64,000 bases of DNA from Vitis vinifera (Eukaryota > Streptophyta > Magnoliopsida > Vitales > Vitaceae), in the NCBI RefSeq assembly GCF_030704535.1, contig NC_081813.1, positions 5,355,001 through 5,419,000 of the forward strand. The letters are read 5' to 3'. A model generated the notes under the pieces. That model was not told the DNA's origin. It did no database searches and saw only the letters and a list, made by a program, of their open reading frames with translations. Shown here in pieces: positions 34,791-45,605 of this stretch (positions are counted from its first letter, which is position 1; every line of letters starts with the position of its first letter). The position numbers and the translations under genes were made by a program.

Positions 34791-36299
34791 ATGTGATAAG
34801 AAAAGAACTCCTAATCTGTTTAGGCTTAAAAGAATTAAAAATATATATAGACAAACAAAACTTCCTTGAAAGTCACATTTTACAAAGACCCAAAGCTCAG
34901 GAAGATACAAAAGACAAAACCTTAAATTTAATTAATTACATCACCATGGATTATCTTCCTTGTTTCCATCAACATTTTTGTTTTTGCTCGGCTTGTCAGG
35001 ATATGGCCCCTGGCAAAGTAAAACTGCAGAATAAACATACTCAGGTTTTAGGCCTGTGCAGGCCATCAACCAGCCTGTGTGGAACAATTCTTAACCTGGA
35101 CCAATTCATTTCCACATTTTTATTTACCTTGCCGCAGGATCTCTACCTCCTTCCTTTGCATATAACATTAGTTAAAAGAGGTGAAGGACCACTACTACAT
35201 AAAAAACATCTACTAGAAACCCTGGCCCCAGTAGAAAGCTGGATCTAAGTATAGTTGTTTCCCAAACTGATAGGAAATGCATACATACATTTCAGGGCTA
35301 CCTGTTTTTGTTGAGCCTCACCCATCCATTGGAATTTCTACAAACATACATTTTCTTAAGCAGAAAGCTTCTGGAATCCTTGAGAACCTTGAAGCTGATT
35401 AATATCTGGTTAAAGAGGCATTGATAGAATTACTATTCCAAAGTTTCTTCCTCTCAATGGTTACTGATAATCAAATGAGGCTTTTATCTTTGCCATAAAG
35501 CATAGAAAGGATGCGATGTTTGCAACTTTCAGTCCAAAATCTGTACTCTGAATAAGGACTTGTAGAGAAAGAGTAACAAAACGGAAGGAACAGGAAGAAA
35601 TGAAAAACTATAGTAACAGAGGTTTAAGAAAAATGTTCATGCAGCATCACTGCTCCTAAGGAAAGTATAGCAACCCTTTCAAATCAAAGCCTTCTCTTAA
35701 ACAATGAAGTTGTGATCCAGAGAGCATCTGCAAGAGCTAAAGGTTGCCAGAAAAGAAAGGAAAAAAAGGAAAAAGGATTAGAAAAAAGCAAAACAGCCAG
35801 CCAAACTGATTGTATGAACTCAAACTGCTGTGAGTAGTTTACTGATGTCTTTTCTTATTTTTAATTTTTTTTTGGAAATCTCATCAAGTTTTCTTATGCA
35901 AGTTGGCCTGTACTATTTCTAGCATATTACAGTTACAATGAGATCCATGTTGAGATTACTGATTATTGGCAGGATCCAGCAAGACTGGAAAGTTAGGGTG
36001 AGAAACACATTGATCTTGAATGATGAAAAATTAGGTATCAATCAAAGAAGACGCTCTTTGGAAAATTGAAACCTAAAAGAGTTTAATGAATATATCTTCC
36101 ATTTGGGTCGAGGTAATCATTAGACCCAAGTGCATATTAAAGGACAAGCAAGGCCATGTGTGTGGATACCAATGGAATCCTGAGCCTTAGAACTTTTCAC
36201 CATTAATAAAAGTTGGTTTTTATTCATTAAATTTCTGTTATTCTCCTCAAAAATTCATTTATCATTTTAGAAAAAACTCTTTGCTCTATAATCCCTTGT
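34791..36299. other. Upstream region of DUF2921 gene 3 and intergenic DNA
   Basis: 34780-35430 is homologous to the region upstream of gene 2. The frame at 34778-35248 (plus) has no recognisable domain and lies within this duplicated non-coding DNA. Nothing recognised at 35450-36290. Confidence 0.5.
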
Positions 36300-37725
36300 T
36301 TCTTTCTGTTCCAAGTTTTTCACAAACATTGCCTATGGATATGACCTCGACTCAGTGGGTAAAGCCACTAGTAAGGTTTTTCATTTCATTAGGGACCTTG
36401 TAAAAGAGAAAGCCATATCCTTAGACTTCCCTACTAAAAATTAGATTGCTAACATCATGAGTAAACGTTTAGATTCCCTTGAGAAATCTTTCAATATATG
36501 TTATCTCAATTGATGTTATTCCAGCATGGATCATTGGTTTAAGGGGAGAGATTATTTTAGGATTTGTTAGCCCAAGGGTTCTCCTAATCATGTTTTGATC
36601 ATAACAAACCATGGTTAAGTTACTAATTAATTTGAATTATAAAGAATTTCAGGTGTTAATTTGGAAATTCATCAAAGGACTTAATGGATGCAAGATTAAG
36701 ACTTTTAGAAGACATTTAATCATAGGAAACATATGTAAGATGAATGCATGGGTGCACTTAGAATTTACATATCATTTCATGCATCTTTGAAAAAACTCGG
36801 TTTATGCTTTAAAGTTATATTTTCATCAAAACCCAAGTTTTATCAAATAAACCTTAGGCAAACCGTTTCAAAATTGACATATTAATTTACCTAAAAACTT
36901 TACCTAAGTGTAAGAAGAGAAAATGATATAAAAAGATAGGTTTTCGGGCCAAAAATGGTGAACTGGTCAAGGTATTGGCCAAACCGGCTCAACCGGCCAG
37001 GGTACCGGTACCCCTTCCCGGTTGAGGTCCGGTCGAGAGGTGCAAAAAACACTATCTCTCTTCCAGTAGCCTTTCCTTCTCAATCGAGGTATTTGTCTTC
37101 CCTGTCGAGGTCCGGTCGAGGGTAACGGTCACCTGCCAAGCATTAAATGCTCCAACAGCTAGTGAACCAGTCGACCCCCAACTCGACCGATTGACACTGC
37201 TTTTTGGTTTCTTTGGCTCCTAAGGTTAGAAACCTACAAATAGAGAGCTCCACTTCATTTATGAGTAAAATAACACCTGCATTTATTTGTCTACCCACTT
37301 GTTCTTGCCTTAAAAGCTCATTCTTTTCTTAGTGCATTAAATCTCCATTTGCAAACTCTTTAGTGCACCTTTGTGATTCATCCTAACTTTAAGTTGTATT
37401 TGAACCATTGTTTGAGATATTCATACTTGTTAATTGAGTGTTAAAGTCTTCAAGTGAGTTGAAACTTGAAGAGATTGTGTAAGAGCCCATTGGAGCCGGA
37501 GTCCAAGTGTAAAAGTGATTAGAAGCTTGGTTGAAACTTCAAGTTAGTGGAACCCTCACTCGATTAGGAGTTTGAGGAGAGTGGACGTAGGCAAGGAAAT
37601 GTCAAACCACTATAAAATTTAAGTTTGATTTATCTTACCTTATCTCTTTATATTTGCTTCTCTTGTACTTAAATTTGTTGTATTTAGAAAGAATTTTTAA
37701 AAACTCAATTCACCCCTCCTCTTGG
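36300..37725 (+). mobile_element. 3' end of a Copia element with its 3' LTR
   Basis: Traces of Copia RNase H (FHFIRDLVKEKAISLDF near 36380, then IANIMSKRLDSLE) are followed by a purine-rich tract (aaggggagag near 36540). A long LTR then starts TGTTAGCCCAAGG at about 36579 and ends near 37705-37725. The LTR's last 200 bp also occur at window position 1-270. The rest of the element is missing. Old, several breaks. Confidence 0.75.
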
Positions 37726-37904
37726 ATGTTTTTCTCTTTTATGATTAGCCTTTATTTTCTCAGGATCCTAGGGGGCTAACTTCATGTTTATTATTTGATT
37801 GAATCTTGTTAGTTGCTTGACTTATTATTGTTTTCCTAAATGATTAGTATTGCAAGATATCGATTTTCATTGAAATGATTAGTATACTATAGCCGGAGCT
37901 TATA

Positions 37905-39380
37905 GTAGCGGATGGGATTTATGAGGTAGGTGGAGTGACCTTGGGCCCACAAATGCCCACACCATTCAGATTGGTTCCCGATGTGACATCGGTATAGTCG
38001 ACCATAGTCGAGCCATTGACTTTCCCATGTTACAGTTTTCAGACTCTGTTTGTTTTTATTCCAGATGTTGATGAGATTCAAACTCCAGTTGTTGATGATG
38101 TTCACACTTCCGATATACAGTATATTCTTCGCGGAGGTAAGGTAGTACGACAACAACCCCTCAGCCACTAGACCCTTGGAGGGTGCAGCCTCTCATGAAG
38201 AGGTCAAGAGAGAGGATGATGAGATCCTGAGACAATTTCAGAGCACCCAGGCTCGTATATCTATTTGTAGCTTACTGGTGTCTTCTAGCACTCATAGATA
38301 TGCATTGATTTGAACCATGAGTCAAATTAGGGTTGAGACTACCACTACTCCCGAAGGGTTGATTCATATGATGACGACTAGTAGAGCCACTTGCATTGTG
38401 TTTTCTGATGATGACTTGTCACTTGAGGGTTTAGACCATACATGTCTTCTGTACATCTCAGTTGGTTGTTCAAGCCACCGAGTCTCATCTATCCTTTTGA
38501 ACAATGGCTCAGCCCTGAACATCTGCCCCTTAGTTACTGCCATCGCCCTCGGTTATACGCCCTCAGACTTTAGTCCCTCTACCCAGCCAGTCAGAGCATA
38601 TGATAACACTAAGAGGGAGGTCATGGGCACTTGAGATCGAGTTATTGATAGGTCCGACCACATTTCCTACTTTGTTTTAGGTTTTGAGGATTCCTACATC
38701 CTTTAACCTGTTATTGGGCCGACCTTGGATTCATAGAGCTGGGGTCATTCCTTCTTCCCTTCATTAGAAGGTGAAGTTCATTCATGATGGGCAGGCTGTC
38801 ACGGTGCGGTCTATTGGAGATATGCTTGCTTCTTCTGAATCAGTGTTTCAGATCAGTCACGGTGAGGATGACCTATTTCTGACTAGGTTCACATTTGATG
38901 AGGTGCAGACTTTGGAGGTCGAGGACTTTTGCAAAGACTTCGTGGCTATGTCATTTGATTAGCGCGGCAGCATAGTGGTACTTGACATGATGAGGAGCAT
39001 GTCTTATCTGCTTGACATGGGATTAGGGCGACGTCAGCATGGGCCCAATGAGCTTATAGCTATCCTTGATCATGATGTACCATTTGGACTTGGGTCCATC
39101 CCTATTGAGGCCGATTATAAATATATGGCGCGATTGTGCAAGGAGAGTGTGAGGGCCCGATTGACTCACACACCATTTGACTATCTGGTTCGCTCATACA
39201 GCATGAGTTTGGCAAATTACTTTGTGAGGGCACCGGAGCTACAAACGCATTCAGATGCGATTATTGATGGATTCAGTACTATTCAAGAGGTCGAGCTTCA
39301 GTGTCTTGTCCATCAACTGCAATTGAGAGATGAAGCTTCTGGCACTTCCACGTCTGCATTGGATAATTGTCCACTCTAGA
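37905..39380 (+). mobile_element. Gypsy-type retrotransposon fragment (gag-protease linker region)
   Basis: Plus-strand traces in order: GGVTLGPQMPTPFRLVPDV (near 37930), a protease-like site LNNGSALNICPLVTAIALGY (near 38494; the D of the usual DNGSA reads N here), and a G-rich segment LLDMGLGRRQHGPNELI (near 39008). This arrangement is familiar from Gypsy polyproteins of woody eudicots. No RT, integrase or LTR is attached. An old fragment with several breaks, ending near a TRIM scrap. Confidence 0.7.
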
Positions 39381-39394
39381 TAAAAAAAAAAACC

Positions 39395-39486
39395 CCACAA
39401 CTTTAAAACACATCTATATAGTTAGGAAAAACTCACACTTAGATAGTATCTTGAACTTTCTCTCTTATCCGATATGGGATATCACT
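39395..39486 (-). mobile_element. Scrap of a TRIM LTR
   Basis: Matches the part of the 9237-9654 repeats around ttaaaacacatcta...tatccgatatgggatatcac. Only one partial copy remains. Confidence 0.65.
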
Positions 39487-40388
39487 CACCATTAAAATTT
39501 TAAGATTATTAGTTCATACATACAACTACTAAGGCAAGTACGATTGAGTGTGTTTAAAATGAATGATGACAAAAAAAAGCATAAATTAATTTACATTAAA
39601 GCATCAAAAAAACAGGTTTTAAAAAAAAAAAAAAAGTGGGAGGAGGAAGTGTCTAATGTAGATAAATCTATGTACTTATTCTTTTAAAAGCAGTGAATTG
39701 ACTCTTAATTGTAGAATTTCTAGTAGATTTTGTAAATGGTTTTTTCCGTACATGATGTGTCTAATGTATGAATGGATATTTATTCTAATTCCTCACCATC
39801 ACATTCCAATAAAAGATTTTCATAATTGTGAAAAAAAAATAGCCTTAAAAATCACTTATCAAAAGAAAATATTTCTAGACTTAAAAATCGACTCTTCCAA
39901 TTCACCAACCTTATAGGTAGTTTTACACATCAAACACTCACCATTAAAATTTTAAGATTATTAGTTCAGACATACAACTACTAAGGCAAGTACGATTGAG
40001 TGTGCTTAATGAATGATGACAAAAAAAAAAAGCATAAATTAATTTACATTAAACCATAAAAAATACAGGTAAAAAAAAAAAAAAAAAGTGGGAGGAGGTA
40101 GTGTCTAATGTAGATAAATCTATGTACTTATTCTTTTAAAAGTAGTGAATTGACTCTTACTTGTAGAATTTCTAGTAGATTTTGTAAGTGGTTTTTTCCG
40201 TACATAATGTGTCTAATGTATGAATGGATATTTATTCTAATTCCTCACCATCACATTCCAATAAAAGATTTTCATAATTGTGAAAAAAAAAAATAGCTTT
40301 AAAAATCACTTATGAAAAGAAAATATTTTTAGACTTAAAAATCGACTCTTCCAATTCACCAACCTTATAGGTAGTTTTACACATCAAA
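39484..40388. repeat. Direct tandem duplication, 2 x 452 bp
   Basis: 39484-39935 and 39936-40388 are about 97 percent alike by eye and abut each other. The unit contains tcacattccaataaaag and long A runs. It has no coding content, and neither copy matches a gene I know. Copies differ mainly in A-run length and a few substitutions, so the duplication is recent. Confidence 0.92.
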
Positions 40389-40962
40389 TAAGAACTTTCA
40401 AATCCTAGTTGTGGTTTATTCATTATAGTGATTCAAGTGTAAACTCATAACAATTATTTGCCACCCCAAGGGCTGATCCCTGGTTGATGTTTTCATGAAA
40501 GACCAGAAAATAGTAAGAAATTCTTACAAACTGGGAAGATGAAATGCTTTCAATTTCAAAATACCCCATATTCAACTTTGTGACAACAAAAGAAGCTCAA
40601 GGAAACAAGCTCATTCTCCACGAGCTCATAGAAAATCTGGTCATCCACCACTGATTAACATTTTAACCTCATGCCAAAGCAGAGCAATGATAACTATAAC
40701 ATAGGTTCTGAACCTCTTTCAGCAATTTAAGAACTATAATGGGCACTTGGATTTGGTATGAGAGGCTGAAATAAATTGATAGAAACACTTTTGACAGATA
40801 CATATAGGCATTACAAATAATATTGTACCAGTTATCACTAAATAATAAATAGATACATACAGGTAATAATGTGAGAAGGAAGGCCCGATCCGAAACAAGG
40901 AGTTCGTTCCCACATGATGTATATAGACCGGTCCCAAAACCCATGTTCATCAAAAAGAATAC
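40389..40962. other. Intergenic; includes 3' UTR of the molybdate transporter gene
   Basis: No separate gene seen. The minus-strand transcript of the neighbouring gene should end within the first few hundred bases below 40963. Confidence 0.5.
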
Positions 40963-42372
40963 CTAAGGATTGAGACTAGTTTCATCATCCACTGCAACAG
41001 GCCGTTTGGGGTCGAAATTGAAGTTCCCAAAACAAGAACATTCCATCTGCCTCAGTTTCAATAGCCCATATAACAAAATGCCACAGCCAAAGCCCAATGC
41101 AGCACTAGATCCAGTCATTGAAACAGCAGCACAAACCAACATCACAAATGACTCTTCCTTGGTGTTCATGTCCCTTGAAGCCATTGCTAACTCAATCCCA
41201 GCAAACAGCAAAAGCACCCCAAGAATCCCAATTGGAAACTGCCCCAATATCCTTACAAAAGAATTCCCAAATACCAGCCCAATCAGCAACTTTCCAAGCC
41301 CCAAAAACACCACTGATGCGCCACTCCTCCCACCGAACCGGTACTGCCCTGCCAGTCCTCCGGCACCGTGGCAAACTGGCATTGCTCCAAACCAGCACCC
41401 CACCAAATTCATGACCCCAACGCTGACAGAAACCGAAGTCACAGACACTTCCCGGTCTGGGAACAAATCAGCTGACAGTTTACACACAGCAATCACTGAA
41501 TTCAGAATTGATAAAGGGATCTGCGGAATTGCACCGCGGAAGAACCCAATTTTCCAATCTTCCCACGTAATTCTTAGGAGATGGATTCTAGATGGACCAA
41601 ATCGAAGATCCTTCACAATCGAAGGGTCTCGAATAAAGCAAAGCACCAAACCCAGTATAAAAACAATTAAAGCAGCTGGAATTGACGACATAATCCGCAA
41701 TCTCCGTCGCACACGGCGGCGAGAGCGATTCACAGAATTATTTTCTTCTTCATGAACACCCAAGGGGATAGCTTCATCGCCAAAATCACCAGAGCCAGTG
41801 ACCAAGACCAAGAACAGAATAGCGAAAAGGGCAAGTGCGATTCCGTCGAGGCCGAGCCAATTTCTAGGCGGACCGGATTTTCCGGCGGAAAAGTCCTGGT
41901 TGTAACGGATGTATTTGATGGCGGAGAAGGCGAAGGCGAGGCCCTGGGAGAGCTGGACGCCGCGGACGACGGGGAGGGGGATGAAGCGGTAGAGGAGGGA
42001 CATGAGGCCAGTGGCGCCGAGGATGAAGAGGGTGGCGGCAGTGGAGAGACCCGCGGCAGCGATTTGGGGGAGAGAGAGGAGGGGGTCGGAGATGGCGACG
42101 GCAGCGATGGACTTCATGGGCTGGACAGGCATTGGAATGCCGAAGAGAAAGCCGGTGGAGATGTTGTAGAGAGCCGTGAAGATGAGGGTTGTGGAGAGGT
42201 CCAGGTGGTTGACCAGTGTGAGAGCTAGGACGATGGGTATGTAGGTGCCCAGGTCGCCCACAGAGCCCCCGAGCTCGGCGGAGAGAGTGGTTTTGAGGCG
42301 GAGGGAGCTGAACCACCGCCGGCTGGGGCGGAGGAGAGGGGTGGTGGTGGTGGAAGGTGTGTCGTTGGCCAT
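40963..42372 (-). CDS. Molybdate transporter, MOT1/MOT2 (SULTR5) family
   Basis: Intronless, 469 residues from ATG 42372 (MANDTPSTTTT); an in-frame ATG seven codons upstream (42393) is possible. Family MOT proteins are about 460 residues. Both family signatures are present (numbered from the upstream ATG): AELGGSVGDLGTYIP (39-53) with GIPMPVQPMKS (85-95), and PVCHGAGGLAGQYRFGGRSG (339-358). There are about ten hydrophobic helices and no STAS domain, which separates these from sulfate transporters. A charged loop (about 210-235) is followed by a membrane segment. The N-terminal TTPLLRPS is a possible dileucine sorting signal. The family imports molybdate (MOT1) or exports it from the vacuole (MOT2) for molybdenum-cofactor enzymes; I cannot decide which from the sequence. 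Confidence 0.93.
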   Translation of the reverse strand: MANDTPSTTTTPLLRPSRRWFSSLRLKTTLSAELGGSVGDLGTYIPIVLALTLVNHLDLSTTLIFTALYNISTGFLFGIPMPVQPMKSIAAVAISDPLLSLPQIAAAGLSTAATLFILGATGLMSLLYRFIPLPVVRGVQLSQGLAFAFSAIKYIRYNQDFSAGKSGPPRNWLGLDGIALALFAILFLVLVTGSGDFGDEAIPLGVHEEENNSVNRSRRRVRRRLRIMSSIPAALIVFILGLVLCFIRDPSIVKDLRFGPSRIHLLRITWEDWKIGFFRGAIPQIPLSILNSVIAVCKLSADLFPDREVSVTSVSVSVGVMNLVGCWFGAMPVCHGAGGLAGQYRFGGRSGASVVFLGLGKLLIGLVFGNSFVRILGQFPIGILGVLLLFAGIELAMASRDMNTKEESFVMLVCAAVSMTGSSAALGFGCGILLYGLLKLRQMECSCFGNFNFDPKRPVAVDDETSLNP

Positions 42373-42480
42373 GAAGGCAGTGCAGTGTAGCAAAGGACTG
42401 AGTTTGTGAATTCAGTTTCGCGGTAAGAGAGAGAGATATAGAGAGAGAGAGAGAGAGAGAGGCCCAGCCAAAATGACCTT
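42373..42480 (-). promoter_or_regulatory. 5' leader of the MOT-type gene with GA/CT microsatellite
   Basis: A GA run at about 42428-42461 reads as CT on the transcribed strand, typical of plant 5' leaders and core promoters. An upstream in-frame ATG lies at 42393. Confidence 0.45.
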
Positions 42481-43654
42481 TCGGCGAGGGATGAGTTAAA
42501 TGGCTCATACCATCCTTTTCACTAAAATTATCGTCCAAAAATTGGACTATGACTGGAATACTTTTCCTTTTTTTTTTTTTTTTTCCTTCTTTTTGAAGAA
42601 AATTTATATATATATATAAATTAATTGTTACGCAAAAACGAAACAAACAAAGTAAAAATAATTTAATTTGGATAAAAATTTACTCCAAAATAAATTAATA
42701 AAATTCCAAAATTAAAATCAAAACTCAAATTTAATTTTAAAAAAATCAAAATTCATTTACTTCTTAAAGAAATTAAATTTTTATAAATTCCTTTTTTAGC
42801 ATAATTATCCGTTCCTTTTCCATGTTTCTTTCATATATATTACTCAAAAATTAAAAATGTAAAATAAATATATTTCATTTATCATAACTTTATTTTTTAT
42901 ATATAACTTATTATTTAAAATAAAAAATTATTATAGAATTAAATTTTTTAGTTTAAAAATAATTAAAAAATCATTTATAAAATATATTACAAAATAATAA
43001 TATTATATGTATTGTTTAATATATTAAAATTATTTTTACATGATGAATAACATAATATAATTTTTTATTTTATAAAATTTAAATATTTTAATCATAAATA
43101 CTATTAAACATAAGAAAATTTTTATATATCATTTTTAAATAGAAAATATTGAAATTCAATATAATTTTTATTTTAAAAAAATTAATATATATTATAATTA
43201 TTTTAAAAATTAAATATAAACTTAACATAATATTTCTTATTAGATATGTTAATTTAGTTAGATTTAATATTCAATAATATCATATTTTATTCGAAATAAC
43301 ATTCTAACATATATATATATTTCATATTATAAGAAAAATTAGAAAAATGACAAAAATAAAAATAAAAATAAGATTAAATTCTAATATTTTTCTCCCATCT
43401 TGGCCCATTTTTTTTTTTTTCCATCATGTAAAAGATAAAAATAAAAATAAAAAAGAAATTAAAATCTTAAATAATTTTTAGATATACTTCAAACGAGGAT
43501 GTTTGTAAAATAAAGAGGGGAAAGGACTAATGCGCCTCCTTATATACGGTAAAGTGCTCTCACAATCTACATTATCTCCATGTTTTATTTTTTTATTTTT
43601 TTATTTTTTTAAAAAGGGACACAAGTTTTATTTTTTTTATTTTTTTAAAAAGGA
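42481..43654. other. AT-rich intergenic
   Basis: Very AT-rich with many short A/T runs and TA repeats (for example near 42606 and 43310). No gene seen. Confidence 0.5.
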
Positions 43655-45193
43655 AATATAAAAGTCTGGATAGAGTTTCAATATTCATTCTATTATTTTA
43701 TTTCTCCTATAAAACTTGAATAATCTCTGCGGGCTGAGGTTGGGCTTTAACACAAAGCCCAAAAACTTGTTATTCCACAAATTGCAATGATCCAATGGGC
43801 CTTGATCAGGGCCACTAGGGCCAATTTGTTGAGTGGGCCCATGGGGATAAAATGGTTGAAAAGAGTGTACTAAATAAGTGTAATAGAACCACAGTAGCTG
43901 TGGTTTTACCACGAAAACATATTTCAAATAATTTTTTATTTTCATTTTAAAAGATTAATTTTGATAGTTTTTATTTTTTTTAAATAAATGATAAAACTAA
44001 AAAAATAATAATATATACTCCACAAATAAATAAAACTATAAAAAATCAGAAAATCCTAGTATGCAAATATTCAATTATTCTTTATATTAAAAATTGAATA
44101 ATTTGTCATGCCTAAGAAGCTATAAAATTTTATTTTACTAAAAATAAAAGATAAGAAATATGTTTATTGTCATATTTAAATTCTCAAAGCTAACAAATTC
44201 TTTTCCTATTTCCAAAAAGGGAAATAAAAAATTCAGACTCCCTTTTAATTTTCAATAACTATAACATCTAATTATTTAAGAGTAAAATAGTAATTTTATA
44301 TTATTTTATATTATCTCATTAAATGAATCAGAAAATCATCTACTTATGATAAATTGAAATCTCACTTGTAAGTACGATTAATTTCTATTAAAATTATTTT
44401 TTATTTCATTTTTACCTTTATAAAAAATGTCCAACGAGAATGAGGGAGAAAAAAAAAAAAGAGAAATTCATTCTACTCCCCATTGCCACCTCCAAACACA
44501 CCATAAAGGAATCCCTCAAACTACTATGAAAGGAACTATTTTATTGGCCAAATTTAGAAAGGATAAAATATGCCACGTAGACATAAAGGACATGGGTAAG
44601 TCCAGCTAATAAAATTTATTAATTTTAATTGAAAAAAAAAAAGATAAATGAGTGACAACCAAATTTGAGCAATGTCTATATTAATAACCAAATTTTGTTT
44701 TCCGGTAATAAATTTATGAAATTTATTATTATAATTTCATAAAATATAATTTCTTATTTGACTTCTCTTTCAATTTTATTTTCCTCTTCTAATTCCAAAT
44801 ATTAATTTTTATTCATTATTATTTTATTGTCTATTTTTTTATATAAAAAAAATGATATTTTGAATATTTAATTACATCTGTCAATAATTTTTTTGTTCCA
44901 TCAATTTCCCTTTTCATATTGAAAAATACTTTTTCAATTATTTTAAATTTTTAATTAGGTATTAAAAACAGAGGGTCCTGTTCTAGTGTAGTGCCAGTCT
45001 TTGGTGGGGCATAAATGATCTAGCCGTTACGGTATCGACCGTTTGTCCGTGCGGCAACCAAAATTTGAAATGTCAGACTCTTCATACTTTTTAAATAACT
45101 TGACTGTTACATTCTTCTTCAACAAATCACCTTCTCCATTTCTCGTACTCTTCTTTTCCACACCAGAGTGAGGTCTCACCAACAACAACGGCC
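43655..45193. repeat. Segmental duplication, left copy: upstream region
   Basis: Diverged similarity, in the same order, to about 55040-55900. Examples are tctctgcgggct.aggttgggctt (43727 and 55074), agggccaattt.gttgagtggg (43810 and 55190), and ctagccgttac (45020 and 55742). It is the promoter region of the duplicated gene. Confidence 0.8.
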
Positions 45194-45359
45194 ATGGATT
45201 TTGCATTCTCAAAAGAAGAGGTGGCTATTGACGAGGGCCTCGGGAACCCGAAGCTCTGTCGAAATCCCGGTCCAGGTCTATACAGCCATGGCCCTCCTTT
45301 CACCTCCACACCCCATATTCTGCAGCAACATGAGGTAAGAGAATTACACTCCTTGAATC

Positions 45360-45605
45360 TGTTGGGATGTTCAGTTAAAGTAGTCAAAGTTGTTAGAATT
45401 TCATTCTGTTAATAGTTCCTATTTTTTGGGACATGTTGGTAGGATTTGACTATTTCCTTAGCCATTTACCACGTTCTTACGTGGGCTGTTTGTTTCCTTT
45501 TTAATCTCTTTTGTAAGGCTTATATAAGCCCATAGCTTGTTTTGAATTGAATAAGACTCATTCTCATATTGTGAGTTAATTGCATTATGTCTACAGTTTA
45601 CAACA
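45360..45605 (+). repeat. 5' LTR of the young Copia
   Basis: 246 bp, TGTTGGGATG...TTTACAACA, contains a TATATAA box (near 45518). Confidence 0.95.

Noticed and set aside
34778-35248. Plus-strand frame of 156 residues
   Set aside because: It lies in the duplicated non-coding upstream DNA of DUF2921 gene 3, and the homologous segment upstream of gene 2 is not open.
39698-39916. Frame of 72 residues within the 452-bp unit
   Set aside because: Not kept open to the same length in the second, nearly identical copy, and no domain.
41752-42228. Acidic plus-strand frame of 158 residues
   Set aside because: Antisense shadow of the MOT-type gene caused by its codon composition.
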